In this document: piece by piece, positions 27,301 to 35,456 of the stretch
Numbering within the stretch: the first letter of the stretch is position 1
Layout: each line of letters starts with the position of its first letter
Source of the DNA: Cellulomonas gilvus ATCC 13127
Lineage (GTDB): Bacteria; Actinomycetota; Actinomycetes; Actinomycetales; Cellulomonadaceae
Direction of reading: 5' to 3'
DNA: 64,000 nucleotides
NCBI RefSeq assembly: GCF_000218545.1
Contig: NC_015671.1
Span: 2,542,001-2,606,000, forward strand
Position numbers and translations under genes: made by a program
Notes under the pieces: generated by a model
What the model was told of the DNA's origin: nothing
Database searches by the model: none
What the model saw: the letters and a program-made list of their open reading frames with translations, nothing else

Positions 27301-27350
27301 GCGATATGTCGTGTCGCGACACACGATACATCGCGTTTGGTCCGCGTCAA
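27301..27350 (-). promoter_or_regulatory. Promoter and PadR operator of the DUF4097-padR operon
   Basis: On the minus strand, TTGACG (27350-27345), a 16-base spacer and TATCGT (27328-27323) form a good SigA promoter. The -10 lies inside an imperfect palindrome at 27301-27334: outer arms GCGAT/ATCGC, perfect core TGTCGCGACA at 27312-27321, with ATGT and ACAT half-sites typical of PadR operators. Binding there would block transcription directly. Confidence 0.7.
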
Positions 27351-27359
27351 GGGGGGGTG

Positions 27360-27950
27360 TCAGACGCGCCCGAGCAGCATCGACATCGCCTGCCGCACGA
27401 GCCCGTCACGCGAGTCACCGAGGCCCAGCTTGGTCAGACCGCCACGCGCGTCGAGCACCGCGAGGCCGTGCAGGGTGGCCCAGATGGTCCGGGCCAGGTC
27501 CCCGACCGCCTGGTCCGCCGGCAGCACGCCCGCGTCCTGCGCCTGGACCACCGCAGTGACCAGCGGCTCGAACGTGGGCGGCCCGGCCGGCGCGGGCCGG
27601 CCCGCGCGGTCGCCGAACATGAGCTGGAAGACGTCGGGATGCTCCGCCGCGAAGTCCAGGTACGCCACACCGAGGCCGACCAGGCATGCGCGGGGGTCCG
27701 GAGCGGCTTGCGCCGCTGCCCGCAGCGCGGCCCCGAAGATCGCGTACCCCTCGTTCGCGAGCGCGTCCAGCAGCGCGTCACGGTCGGCGAAGTGCCGGTA
27801 CGGAGCGGCCGTGCTCACCCCCACGCGCCGCGACAGCTCGTTGAGGCTGAACCCGGCGGGCCCGCGCTCGACCAGGAGCTCACGGCCGGCCGCCAGCAGC
27901 GCCGACCGCAGATCCCCGTGGTGGTACGTGTCTCGTGATGCGGCGCACAT
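27360..27950 (-). CDS. TetR-family transcriptional regulator
   Basis: A 196-residue repressor with a TetR HTH at about residues 12-58 (LLVERGPAGFSLNELSRRVG, then STAAPYRHFADRDALL). The ligand domain has the TetR_C_33-type pattern (FAAEHPDVFQLMF and DLARTIWATLHGLAVL). The ATG at 27950 follows TAGAGT (27963-27958) by seven bases, suggesting a leaderless transcript. It is divergent from the DUF2306 membrane protein gene, which is the likely target. Confidence 0.9.
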   Translation of the reverse strand: MCAASRDTYHHGDLRSALLAAGRELLVERGPAGFSLNELSRRVGVSTAAPYRHFADRDALLDALANEGYAIFGAALRAAAQAAPDPRACLVGLGVAYLDFAAEHPDVFQLMFGDRAGRPAPAGPPTFEPLVTAVVQAQDAGVLPADQAVGDLARTIWATLHGLAVLDARGGLTKLGLGDSRDGLVRQAMSMLLGRV

Positions 27951-27957
27951 GTTGACG

Positions 27958-27963
27958 ACTCTA
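27958..27963 (-). promoter_or_regulatory. -10 hexamer of the TetR gene
   Basis: TAGAGT, seven bases before the ATG at 27950. Confidence 0.5.
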
Positions 27964-28033
27964 ACATTCGCCCCTAGCGTCGCCCCCGACCCGATGTGAC
28001 GACCGTTCACATTCACGCGACCCGGGAGTCCTG

Positions 28034-28804
28034 ATGACGCACGACGAGCTCACGCACGCCCCCGCCGCCGGACCTGAGTCCCCTCGCGGGGCACCGCGCC
28101 GTCGCCGCCCCCACAACCGACCGGGCGTCGTCGCCGTCACGCTCGCCGCAGTCGCGATCGCGCTCGTGTCGGTCGCGACGTACGCGCAGGGCACGTTGCG
28201 CGAGCTCGCCGACGAGGGAGCGGGCCTGGCCTCGACGTACGCGGACGCCCCCGCGGTGGTGCAGGGCGCGCTCTACGTGCACATCGCGAGCGCGTCGTTC
28301 GCACTGGTCGCCGGCGCCGTGCAGCTGTGGGGTCGGCTGCGCCGTCGCGCGCCACGCCTGCACCGCGGGCTCGGACGCGCGTACCTGGTCGCGGTGCTGA
28401 CCGGCGCGGTGTCGTCGCTCGTCATGCTGCCCGCCAACTCGGCGGGCCTCAATGGCGCGTTCGGCTTCGGCGCGCTCGCGCTGCTGTGGGTGGGCTCGGG
28501 CGCGCGGGCGCTGCACGCCATCCGGCACGGCGACGTCGCGGGGCACGAGGCGTGGATGATCCGCACGTACGCGCTGACGTTCGCGGCGGTCACGCTGCGC
28601 ACGTGGACGGGCCTGCTCGTGGGCGTGCTGCTGCCCGGCGCAGGCCCCGACGCGGACGCCGACGCGCTGTTCGCGCAGGCCTACGCGCCCGTGCCGTTCC
28701 TGTGCTGGCTGCCGAACCTCGTCGTCGCCGAGTGGTTGATCCGCCGCCGCGGGCTGCCCGCCTACCGCCTCACCACGGCCGCGCCGGCCGCGCGACCGGC
28801 GTGA
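28034..28804 (+). CDS. DUF2306 membrane protein
   Basis: A 256-residue protein with an arginine/proline-rich cytoplasmic N-terminus, a membrane helix near 32-50, and further helices (about 78-100, 115-135, 140-160, 180-205). The family core HIASASFALVAGAVQLWGRL and APRLHRGLGRAYLVAV, plus HGDVAGHEAWMIRTYAL with conserved histidines, mark DUF2306. The histidines suggest heme or metal binding, but the function is unknown. It is divergent from a TetR regulator, presumably its repressor. Confidence 0.85.
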   Translation: MTHDELTHAPAAGPESPRGAPRRRRPHNRPGVVAVTLAAVAIALVSVATYAQGTLRELADEGAGLASTYADAPAVVQGALYVHIASASFALVAGAVQLWGRLRRRAPRLHRGLGRAYLVAVLTGAVSSLVMLPANSAGLNGAFGFGALALLWVGSGARALHAIRHGDVAGHEAWMIRTYALTFAAVTLRTWTGLLVGVLLPGAGPDADADALFAQAYAPVPFLCWLPNLVVAEWLIRRRGLPAYRLTTAAPAARPA

Positions 28805-28813
28805 GCCGTGCCG

Positions 28814-29914
28814 TCAGGCGACGATGCCCGCCTGCCGCAGCTCGACCGTGAGGTCGTGCGGGTTCGAGGAGGCCGCGAGCGCCTCGTCGTACGTGATGAC
28901 GTCGTCGCGGACCAGACGGAACAGGTGCTGGTCGAACGTCTGCATCTTGTAGTAGTCGCCCTCGCGGATCAGGTCCACCAGAGGCGGCGCGTTCTGCGGG
29001 TCCAGGATCGCCTCGGCCGTGCGGCCCGTGTTGATCATCACCTCGATGGCCGGGCAGCGGCCCGTGCCGTCGGACTTGCGGACCAGCCGCTGCGAGACCA
29101 CGCCCCGCAGCGCCTGCGAGAGCGCGACGCGCACCTGCTTCTGCTCGTGCAGCGGGAAGAAGTCGACGATGCGGTTGATCGTCTCGGGCGCGTCGATCGT
29201 GTGCAGCGTCGAGAGGACCAGGTGACCGGTCTCCGCGGCGGACAGCGCCGCACGGACCGTCTCGATGTCACGCATCTCGCCGACGAGGATGACGTCCGGG
29301 TCCTGCCGCATCGCGGCGCGCAGCGCGACCGTGAAGTCCGCGGTGTCCTGCCGGACCTCACGCTGCGAGACGATCGCCTTCTTGTCGTGGTGGAGGATCT
29401 CGATCGGGTCCTCGATCGTGATGATGTTGACCTCGCGGTAGCTGTTGATGAGGTCGACCATCGAGGCCAGCGTCGTCGTCTTGCCCGAACCGGTCGGACC
29501 CGTCACCAGCACCAGCCCGCGCGGCTCGAGCGCGAGCTCGCCCACCACCTCGGGGATGCCGAGCGACCCGAGCGACTGCGCACCCACCGCGACCCGGCGG
29601 AAGACCAGGCCGTACGTGCCGCGGGCCTGGTAGGCGTTCACGCGGAACCGGCCCACGCCGGAGACCGAGTAGGCGAAGTCCGCCTCGTGCGAGTCGCGGA
29701 AGTGCTGCACCAGGTCGTCCGGGAGCACCTCCTCGAGCATGCGCTCGGTGTCGGCGGGCTTGAGCTCGGGCACCTGGAGCTTGCGCAGGCGGCCGTCGAC
29801 GCGCACGCGCGGGGCCGATCCGACCTTGCAGTGCAGGTCGGAGCCGCCCGTGCTGGCCAGGGCGTGCAGCAGCGGGATGACGGACTGGGTCGACGTGCTC
29901 ACGTCGGGAGTCAT
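28814..29914 (-). CDS. pilT: Type IV pilus retraction ATPase PilT
   Basis: A 366-residue hexameric ATPase. The N-terminal PAS-like domain (GGSDLHCKVGSAPRVRVDG) is followed by Walker A GPTGSGKTTT (about residues 138-147), the Asp box TIEDPIEILH, Walker B DVILVGEMRD, the His box LVLSTLHTIDA and the PilT C-terminal motif region (LFRLVRDDVITYDEAL). In type IV pilus systems it depolymerises the pilus. No pilB, pilC or pilin gene is near, and the Tad locus at 2.4-7.1 kb uses a different ATPase, so its partner machinery must lie elsewhere. The ATG at 29914 gives the expected N-terminus. Confidence 0.94.
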   Translation of the reverse strand: MTPDVSTSTQSVIPLLHALASTGGSDLHCKVGSAPRVRVDGRLRKLQVPELKPADTERMLEEVLPDDLVQHFRDSHEADFAYSVSGVGRFRVNAYQARGTYGLVFRRVAVGAQSLGSLGIPEVVGELALEPRGLVLVTGPTGSGKTTTLASMVDLINSYREVNIITIEDPIEILHHDKKAIVSQREVRQDTADFTVALRAAMRQDPDVILVGEMRDIETVRAALSAAETGHLVLSTLHTIDAPETINRIVDFFPLHEQKQVRVALSQALRGVVSQRLVRKSDGTGRCPAIEVMINTGRTAEAILDPQNAPPLVDLIREGDYYKMQTFDQHLFRLVRDDVITYDEALAASSNPHDLTVELRQAGIVA

Positions 29915-30081
29915 CGGCCACCCGGCCGCCCGACTTGAGCGCTTGGTACCGCGGTGTCGTCACGCGGCCCCCGCGGCCCGCACGGTCCGGGGACCTCGCG
30001 GGGTGTGGGACCATGGCACGTACAGCGACCACAGGTCGCCGGTCCGCCCTGCGGTCCGGCGGACCGACGAAAGGGACAGCC

Positions 30082-30156
30082 ATGAGCAAGCGAGGCCGCA
30101 AGCGCCGCTCCCGCGCCGGAAGCGCCGCGAACCACGGCAAGCGCCCCAACGCCTGA
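30082..30156 (+). CDS. 50S ribosomal protein bL37
   Basis: A 24-residue, highly basic peptide (MSKRGRKRRS at the start, ANHGKRPNA at the end). Its size, arginine/lysine content and invariant NHGKRPN ending match the tiny actinobacterial ribosomal protein bL37 known from mycobacterial ribosome structures. It binds rRNA in the large subunit. A GAAAGG ribosome binding site precedes the ATG at the right distance. A strong hairpin terminator follows, so it is a one-gene unit. Confidence 0.85.
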   Translation: MSKRGRKRRSRAGSAANHGKRPNA

Positions 30157-30193
30157 GCTCACGCTCAGCCGGGGTCGACGCCGTCGCACCCGT

Positions 30194-30235
30194 ACGAAGG
30201 CCCCGCGCACCACTCAGGTGCAGCGGGGCCTTCGT
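30194..30235. terminator. Bidirectional hairpin terminator
   Basis: A stem of 13 bases (30194-30206 with 30223-30235) extended by GCACC/GGTGC with one bulge. It sits between convergent bL37 and rsrA. Confidence 0.85.
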
Positions 30236-30244
30236 CGTCCGGGG

Positions 30245-30544
30245 TCAGGAGCGTCCGGCCTGATCGCTGATCGTGACGGTCGTGAACGTCGCGTGGATGC
30301 GCGCGCGCAGCTCGGCCGGTGCGGGCTCCTCGTCCGACCAGCACCTGCGGACCAGCTTCTTCACCACGACCTCGACCTCGTGCTCCTCGAGGCAGCCGCG
30401 GCAGCCCTCGAGGTGCGCCTTGACGCGTTCGGCCTCGAGCGGCTCGAGCTCGGAGTCCAGGTAGGCCCACAGCTCGGCGACCGCCTCGTCGCACCCGCAG
30501 CCGCCCGGCGAGGCCGCCGTCGACCCGTCGTCCGTGCCCGCCAT
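30245..30544 (-). CDS. rsrA: Zinc-binding redox anti-sigma factor RsrA
   Basis: A 99-residue anti-sigma factor that binds SigR in the reduced state and releases it under disulfide stress. The zinc ligands are Cys18, His44, Cys48 and Cys51 (HLEGCRGC). They align with Cys11, His37, Cys41 and Cys44 of Streptomyces RsrA with a constant shift of seven, so the redox disulfide would be Cys18-Cys51. LWAYLDSELEPLEAERVKAH is the family's helix that contacts the sigma factor. The ATG overlaps the sigR stop (TGATG), so synthesis of sigma and anti-sigma is coupled. Confidence 0.93.
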   Translation of the reverse strand: MAGTDDGSTAASPGGCGCDEAVAELWAYLDSELEPLEAERVKAHLEGCRGCLEEHEVEVVVKKLVRRCWSDEEPAPAELRARIHATFTTVTISDQAGRS

Positions 30545-31209
30545 CAGGCCCCCTCCCCTGCCGGTCCGTGCCCCGCCGGCACCAGGCCGCGGTCGCGCGC
30601 GTAGTCCGCGAGCAGGTCGCGCAGCTGGCCACGTCCCCGGTGCAGCCGGGACATCACCGTGCCGATCGGAGTGCCCATGATCTCGGCGATCTCCTTGTAC
30701 GCGAAGCCCTCGACGTCCGCGAGGTACACCGCGATCCGGAACTCCTCCGGGATGCGCTGCAGCGCGTCCTTCACGTCCGAGTCCGGCAGGTGGTCCAGCG
30801 CCTCGGCCTCGGCCGACCGCAGGCCGCTCGAGGTGTGCGACGCGGCACGCGCGAGCTGCCAGTCCTCGATCTCCTCGGCGTGCGACTGCTGTGGCTCGCG
30901 CTGCTTCTTGCGGTACGTGTTGATGTACGTGTTCGTCAGGATGCGGTACAGCCACGCCTTGAGGTTGGTCCCCGGCCGGTACTGGTGGAACGCCGCGAAC
31001 GCCTTGGTGAACGTCTCCTGGACCAGGTCCTCGGCATCGGCGGGGTTGCGCGTCATGCGCAGCGCCGCGCCGTACAGCTGGTCGAGGTAGACGAGCGCGT
31101 CGGCCTCGAAGCGCGCGGCGCGCGCCGCGTCGTCCTCGGTGGCGGGCACGCGCGAGTGCCCCTCGCCGGGCGGCGTCGGGTCGATCGGGTCGATCGTGTC
31201 GTCGGTCAT
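30544..31209 (-). CDS. sigR: ECF sigma factor SigR (thiol-oxidative stress)
   Basis: A 221-residue group IV sigma factor. Region 2 (about residues 40-110) reads [20 protein letters not shown] and [20 protein letters not shown], near-diagnostic for SigR/SigH. Region 4 (about 150-205) has [20 protein letters not shown] and [15 protein letters not shown]. It directs transcription of thioredoxin, mycothiol and protein quality-control genes in relatives. A TAGCAT hexamer eight bases before the ATG at 31209 would drive a constitutive, leaderless transcript. The frame stays open upstream to an ATG at 31377, exactly 56 codons earlier, which lies just downstream of a SigR-type promoter; this could encode an extended isoform (see findings). 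Confidence 0.94.
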   Translation of the reverse strand: MTDDTIDPIDPTPPGEGHSRVPATEDDAARAARFEADALVYLDQLYGAALRMTRNPADAEDLVQETFTKAFAAFHQYRPGTNLKAWLYRILTNTYINTYRKKQREPQQSHAEEIEDWQLARAASHTSSGLRSAEAEALDHLPDSDVKDALQRIPEEFRIAVYLADVEGFAYKEIAEIMGTPIGTVMSRLHRGRGQLRDLLADYARDRGLVPAGHGPAGEGA

Positions 31210-31217
31210 CGCCGCCG

Positions 31218-31223
31218 ATGCTA
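31218..31223 (-). promoter_or_regulatory. -10 hexamer of the proximal sigR promoter
   Basis: TAGCAT, eight bases before the ATG at 31209. Confidence 0.45.
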
Positions 31224-31387
31224 TGCCCCACGGCCGTGCGGCACCGGCCGCGGCACGGTCGGCGCTCCGGTCCGCGGCGTGCGCGGCGGCCAGCCCGACG
31301 AACGGCGCGAGCACGGCGGGCACCCCGTCCGCGGGGGTCGCCGACGAGGGTGCGGGCGTCTCCACGAGGCAGGTCATGCCGGTCGAC

Positions 31388-31414
31388 AACACGCACGGGG
31401 TGCCACGTGTTCCC
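31388..31414 (-). promoter_or_regulatory. SigR-dependent autoregulatory promoter of sigR
   Basis: On the minus strand GGGAAC (31414-31409), then 18 bases, then GTT (31390-31388). This matches the GGGAAC/T-N18-GTT consensus of SigR/SigH promoters. The start point would fall close to the ATG at 31377. Confidence 0.65.
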
Positions 31415-31536
31415 GCGTGCCTCCGTCGCCCGCACCGCGGGCCCGGCGCAGCCGACGCGAGTAGCGTGGCGGAGTCCGGGGCCGCGGCCCGCACCTGCGG
31501 CCGGGCACCGGCCGTCCGTCCGACGAAGGGGATCCC

Positions 31537-32025
31537 GTGCTGCTGCGTCGCCTCGCCCGCCCGCTGTTCGCCACCTGGTTCGTCACGGAGGGCATCGACG
31601 CGTTGCGCCGGCCGGTGCCGCACGTGGCGGACGCCCGCGCGGTGCTCGCGCGCGTCGAGCGCGCCCGCCCCGACGCGCGCGTCGACGTGACCGACGCGCA
31701 GCTGACCGGAATCGTGCGTGCGCACGGCGCGGCGGTCGTGACCGCGGGGGCGATGCTCGCGCTCGGGAAGGCACCGCGCACCGCGGCGCTCGCGCTCGCC
31801 GCGCTGACCGCTCCGCTCGTGCTCGCGACGCTGCCCGAGCGCGGTGCCAAGCGGCTCGACCCGGTCGCCGCGCAGGCGCGTCAGGACCGTCTGGTGCGCA
31901 CACTCGCGTTCGCAGCGGGCGCCGTGCTGGTGGCGGCCGACCGCGAGGGCCGGCCCGGCGTCGCGTGGCGGCTGCAGGACGCGCGGGCTCGCCGTGCGGC
32001 GGCGGCCGCCGAGCACGACGACTGA
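31537..32025 (+). CDS. DoxX-like membrane protein
   Basis: A 162-residue protein with four weak hydrophobic segments (about residues 5-20, 60-80, 83-100, 122-138) and the DoxX-like opening [20 protein letters not shown]. The conserved charged pattern [10 protein letters not shown] lies between the third and fourth segments. DoxX proteins are membrane components linked to redox or oxidative stress in some species, but no function is assured here. The neighbouring SigR locus makes a stress link plausible. GTG 31537 has AAGGGG upstream. A terminator follows. Confidence 0.75.
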   Translation: MLLRRLARPLFATWFVTEGIDALRRPVPHVADARAVLARVERARPDARVDVTDAQLTGIVRAHGAAVVTAGAMLALGKAPRTAALALAALTAPLVLATLPERGAKRLDPVAAQARQDRLVRTLAFAAGAVLVAADREGRPGVAWRLQDARARRAAAAAEHDD

Positions 32026-32042
32026 CCGCCGCACGCAGCCAC

Positions 32043-32075
32043 GTGCCCGCCACCCGCGCGTCGGGTGGCGGGCAC
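32043..32075. terminator. Bidirectional hairpin terminator
   Basis: A perfect 14-base stem (32043-32056 with 32062-32075) with a 5-base loop between convergent genes. Confidence 0.88.
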
Positions 32076-32084
32076 GCTCGCGTC

Positions 32085-32942
32085 TCAGTGCGCGCGGGCG
32101 CTGAGCACCAGGTCGGTACCGACCTCGACCCTGACGTCCGTCAGCCGCACGCCCGCGGGCAGCGACGCCGCCAGGTCCATGCGCCGGCCCTCGTACCGCT
32201 CCACACGGCTGCGCGCGGCGACCAGGAGCGCGGCGACCACCGGGTTGCGGCTCGTGGCGCGCACGTCGGACAGGGTCACGCCCAGCGCGTCGTCGACGGT
32301 GGCGTTCGCGCCCGCCTCGACCGTCGCCGAGAGCACGCCCTTGCGCACCTGCGCGTGCACGGTGACCGCGACGCCGTTGCTCCCGGCGGGCGCGAACTGC
32401 GCGTCCAGCTTGGTGAGCGTGAGCCCGTGCCCCCGTGCGACCTGCGTCGCGACGCGCTCCACGGCCTGCTCGAGCGCAGCGGCGGACACGCTCAGCCGGG
32501 CCGAACCCGTCACGGGCGCGCTCTCGGTCGGCTCGACCGGCGCGAGCCCGAGCTCGGACTGCGCACCCTCGACCCACTCGAACGGGACGCCGGCGACGTC
32601 GACCAGGACGTCCACGGGCGCACCCGAGACGGTCACGGGGTGCGCCTCGACGCGCAGCCGACGGATCGTGCCGGGCTCACGCGACGTGGGCGCGAAGCTC
32701 GCCGCCCGCTCACGCGCGACCTTGGCCTCGCGCGGCGACACCACGACCCCCGTGAGGTCCACGTCGAGCGTCGCGACGTCGGCGCCGTCGAGCGTCGCGG
32801 CCACCTGCAGCCGCTGCGCGGACTCGTCGGCGACCCCCGCGCCGGTCTGCAGCGCGGTACGCACACGCGTCGCGAGGTCGTCGCCGGAGGTGGGTCGGGG
32901 CAGGGAGCCCAGGGGCACGATGTCCGTTTTCTGTGTGTTCAC
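32085..32942 (-). CDS. DUF2993-like protein
   Basis: A 285-residue protein, probably of the DUF2993/LmeA-like group: paired beta-rich halves with [20 protein letters not shown] followed by [11 protein letters not shown], and a C-terminal [20 protein letters not shown]. LmeA-like proteins bind anionic phospholipids and act in mannan elongation, but those have a signal peptide. None is visible here, so a cytoplasmic or membrane-peripheral location is more likely. The GTG at 32942 follows TAGGCT (32954-32949) by six bases. It is divergent from aroA. The family call is moderate. Confidence 0.65.
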   Translation of the reverse strand: MNTQKTDIVPLGSLPRPTSGDDLATRVRTALQTGAGVADESAQRLQVAATLDGADVATLDVDLTGVVVSPREAKVARERAASFAPTSREPGTIRRLRVEAHPVTVSGAPVDVLVDVAGVPFEWVEGAQSELGLAPVEPTESAPVTGSARLSVSAAALEQAVERVATQVARGHGLTLTKLDAQFAPAGSNGVAVTVHAQVRKGVLSATVEAGANATVDDALGVTLSDVRATSRNPVVAALLVAARSRVERYEGRRMDLAASLPAGVRLTDVRVEVGTDLVLSARAH

Positions 32943-32948
32943 GACGTG

Positions 32949-32954
32949 AGCCTA
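32949..32954 (-). promoter_or_regulatory. -10 hexamer of the DUF2993-like gene
   Basis: TAGGCT, six bases before the GTG at 32942. Confidence 0.5.
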
Positions 32955-32978
32955 GACGCCCGCGCGCGTGCCGCTGAC

Positions 32979-32984
32979 TAGCCT
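32979..32984 (+). promoter_or_regulatory. -10 hexamer of aroA
   Basis: TAGCCT, six bases before the ATG at 32991. Confidence 0.55.
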
Positions 32985-32990
32985 TGCGCC

Positions 32991-34328
32991 ATGACCGCGA
33001 CGAACCCCACGACGCCCCTGCCGCTGTGGGCCGCGCCCGGTGCCGGTGCCCCGCTCGACGTGCTCGTCGACGTGCCCGGGTCCAAGTCGCTGACCAACCG
33101 CTACCTGGTGCTCGCGGCTCTCGCCGACGGCCCCGGCGTGCTGCGCTCCGCGCTGCTCTCGCGCGACACGCGCCTCATGGCGGGTGCGCTCGAGACGCTG
33201 GGCATCGCCGTGGACCTGCCCACCGCGCCCGAGGGCGCGCTCGCGGTGACGCCGCACCCCGTGCGCGGTCACGTGACCATCGACTGCGGCCTCGCGGGGA
33301 CCGTCATGCGGTTCCTCCCGGCGGTGGCCGCGCTCGCCGACGGACCCGTGCACTTCAAGGGCGACGTCGAGGCGCTCGCGCGGCCCATGGGCCCCGTCAT
33401 CCGTGCGCTGCAGGCGCTCGGCGTACGCGTCGACGAGGAGGGCGAGCGCGGGCGCCTGCCGTTCACGGTGCACGGGCACGGGGCCGTGCGCGGCGGGCAC
33501 GTGGACGTCGACGCCTCCGGGTCCAGCCAGTTCGTCTCGGGGCTGCTGCTCGCGGCGGCCCGGTTCGAGCAGGGGCTCGTGGTGCGGCACACCGGCCCGA
33601 CGCTGCCGAGCCTGCCCCACATCGAGATGACGGTGGAGACCCTGCGCGCCGCGGGTGTCCAGGTGGACGACTCGCGCCCCGCCATCTGGGAGGTCGCGCC
33701 CGGGCCGATCGCGGCGCGCGACGTGCGCGTCGAGCCGGACCTCTCGAACGCCGCACCGTTCCTGTGCGCCGCGCTCGTCGTCGGGGGGACCGTGCGGGTG
33801 CCCGGCTGGCCCGCGCGCACCACGCAGCCCGGCGCGCTGCTGCCGGGCATCCTCGAGCGCATGGGGGCGCGCACCGCGCTGACGGACGACGTGCTGGCCG
33901 TGACCGGCACGGGCGAGATCCACGGCGTGGACCTGGACCTGCACGCCGCGGGTGAGATCGCCCCGACCATCGCGGCGCTCGCGGTCCTGGCCGACTCCCC
34001 CACGCGGCTGCGCGGCATCGCCCACCTGCGCGGCCACGAGACCGACCGGCTGGCCGCGCTCGCGCAGGAGATCGGGCGCCTGGGCGGCCAGGCGGAGCAG
34101 ACGGCCGACGGGCTCGTCATCACGCCACGCCCGCTCACCGGTGGGACGTGGCGAACCTACGCCGACCACCGCATGGCCACGGCGGGTGCGCTGATCGGTC
34201 TGCGCGTGCCGGGCGTCCTCGTCGAGGACGTCGCCACCACGGCCAAGACGATCCCCGACTTCGTCCGGATGTGGGACACGATGCTCGCGGGCGGCGCCGC
34301 GCAGCCGGGAGCAGTGGCCCCGCGGTGA
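32991..34328 (+). CDS. aroA: 3-phosphoshikimate 1-carboxyvinyltransferase (EPSP synthase)
   Basis: A 445-residue enzyme of the shikimate pathway: shikimate-3-phosphate plus PEP gives EPSP. Motifs: VPGSKSLTNRYLVLAAL (lysine of PGSKS near residue 31), GLAGTVMRFLPAVAAL, in which Leu replaces the usual Asn of GNAGT as in other actinobacteria, HTGPTLPSLPHIEMT, and YADHRMA near 393. The PEP-binding region near residue 98 reads CGLAGTVMRF. It is full length. It overlaps rsgA by four bases (GTGA) and is transcribed with rsgA and probably hisN in this orientation. Confidence 0.96.
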   Translation: MTATNPTTPLPLWAAPGAGAPLDVLVDVPGSKSLTNRYLVLAALADGPGVLRSALLSRDTRLMAGALETLGIAVDLPTAPEGALAVTPHPVRGHVTIDCGLAGTVMRFLPAVAALADGPVHFKGDVEALARPMGPVIRALQALGVRVDEEGERGRLPFTVHGHGAVRGGHVDVDASGSSQFVSGLLLAAARFEQGLVVRHTGPTLPSLPHIEMTVETLRAAGVQVDDSRPAIWEVAPGPIAARDVRVEPDLSNAAPFLCAALVVGGTVRVPGWPARTTQPGALLPGILERMGARTALTDDVLAVTGTGEIHGVDLDLHAAGEIAPTIAALAVLADSPTRLRGIAHLRGHETDRLAALAQEIGRLGGQAEQTADGLVITPRPLTGGTWRTYADHRMATAGALIGLRVPGVLVEDVATTAKTIPDFVRMWDTMLAGGAAQPGAVAPR

Positions 34329-35398
34329 CGCCCCGCCGCCAGTACGACGAGTCCGACGTGCGGATCCGGCCCGGCAAGGGCTCGCGTCCGCGGACCAAGC
34401 AGCGACCCGAGCACGCGGATGCGCAGCGCGCGATGGTCACGGGTGTCGACCGCGGCCGGTACGCGGTCCTGGTCGATGCCGACGGTCCCGACGAGCGCCG
34501 CGCGATCGCCATGAAGGCCCGCGAGCTCGGGCGCGATCGCGTGGTGCCCGGCGACCTCGTCGACCTGGTCGGCGACTCGTCGGGCGAGGACGGCACGCTC
34601 GCGCGGATCGTGCGGATCGTCGAGCGGCGCACCGTGCTGCGCCGGACCGCCGACGACACCGACCCCGTCGAGCGTGTGATCGTCGCCAACGCCGACCAGC
34701 TGGTCATCGTCACGGCCCTGGCCGACCCCGAGCCGCGCACGCGCATGATCGACCGGTGCGTCGCGGCCGCGTACGACGCGGGCATGGACGCGCTGCTCGC
34801 GCTGACCAAGGCGGACCTGGCGGACCCTGCCGAGCTCGTCGCGATGTACGCCCCCGTGGGGGTCCGCGTCGTGGTGACGCACACCGAGGGGGCCGGGCCC
34901 GACCGGACCATCCACGGGCTGCCCGCGCTGCACGACGCGCTCGCCGGGCGCACGTCGGTCCTCGTCGGCCACTCGGGCGTGGGCAAGTCCACGCTCGTCA
35001 ACGCGCTGGTGCCCGCCGCGCAGCGCGCGACGGGCGTGGTCAACGTGGTCACCGGGCGCGGGCGGCACACGTCCACGTCCGCGATCGCGCTGCGCGTGCC
35101 CGACCAGGCCGCGCCCACCTGGGTCATCGACACCCCGGGCGTCCGGTCATTCGGGCTCGCACACGTGGACCCCGACCACCTGCTGCTCGCGTTCGCGGAC
35201 CTCGCCGACGTGGCCGGACGCGACTGCCCACGCGGCTGCACGCACGCCGCCGACGCACCCGACTGCGGGCTCGACGAGTGGGTGGGCGCCGCGTCCGACG
35301 ACGACGAGCGCGCCGCGCGCGCCGCACGCGTGGACTCGTTCCGCCGGATCCTGGCCAGCCGGCTCGGCACGCCCGACCCCGAGCCGCCCGCCGGCTGA
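34325..35398 (+). CDS. rsgA: Ribosome small-subunit biogenesis GTPase RsgA
   Basis: A 357-residue circularly permuted GTPase that checks late 30S maturation. The N-terminal OB fold is followed by G4 LTKAD (about residue 160), then G1 GHSGVGKST (about 215-223), the switch TGRGRHTST, G3 DTPGVRSFG, and a C-terminal zinc finger (CPRGCTH, then a Cys in PDCG). The order G4-G1-G3 is diagnostic. GTG 34325 overlaps the aroA stop. A basic N-terminal extension (RIRPGKGSRPRTK) is common in actinobacteria. Confidence 0.95.
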   Translation: MTPRRQYDESDVRIRPGKGSRPRTKQRPEHADAQRAMVTGVDRGRYAVLVDADGPDERRAIAMKARELGRDRVVPGDLVDLVGDSSGEDGTLARIVRIVERRTVLRRTADDTDPVERVIVANADQLVIVTALADPEPRTRMIDRCVAAAYDAGMDALLALTKADLADPAELVAMYAPVGVRVVVTHTEGAGPDRTIHGLPALHDALAGRTSVLVGHSGVGKSTLVNALVPAAQRATGVVNVVTGRGRHTSTSAIALRVPDQAAPTWVIDTPGVRSFGLAHVDPDHLLLAFADLADVAGRDCPRGCTHAADAPDCGLDEWVGAASDDDERAARAARVDSFRRILASRLGTPDPEPPAG

Positions 35399-35444
35399 CC
35401 GCGGGAACCCCGAGCGGCGCCGCCATCGCGCGGGACCGCGCCAC

Positions 35445-35450
35445 TACGGT
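35445..35450 (+). promoter_or_regulatory. -10 hexamer of hisN
   Basis: TACGGT, six bases before the ATG at 35457. Confidence 0.5.
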
Positions 35451-35456
35451 GTGGCC

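Larger units (their letters stand above)
31210..31536. other. Control region between sigR and the DoxX-like gene
   Basis: A 327-base region with a predicted SigR-dependent promoter (31388-31414, minus), a possible 56-codon N-terminal extension of sigR (31377-31210, minus), the TAGCAT hexamer near 31218-31223 (minus) and TAGCGT at 31462-31467 (plus) for the DoxX-like gene. Confidence 0.6.
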
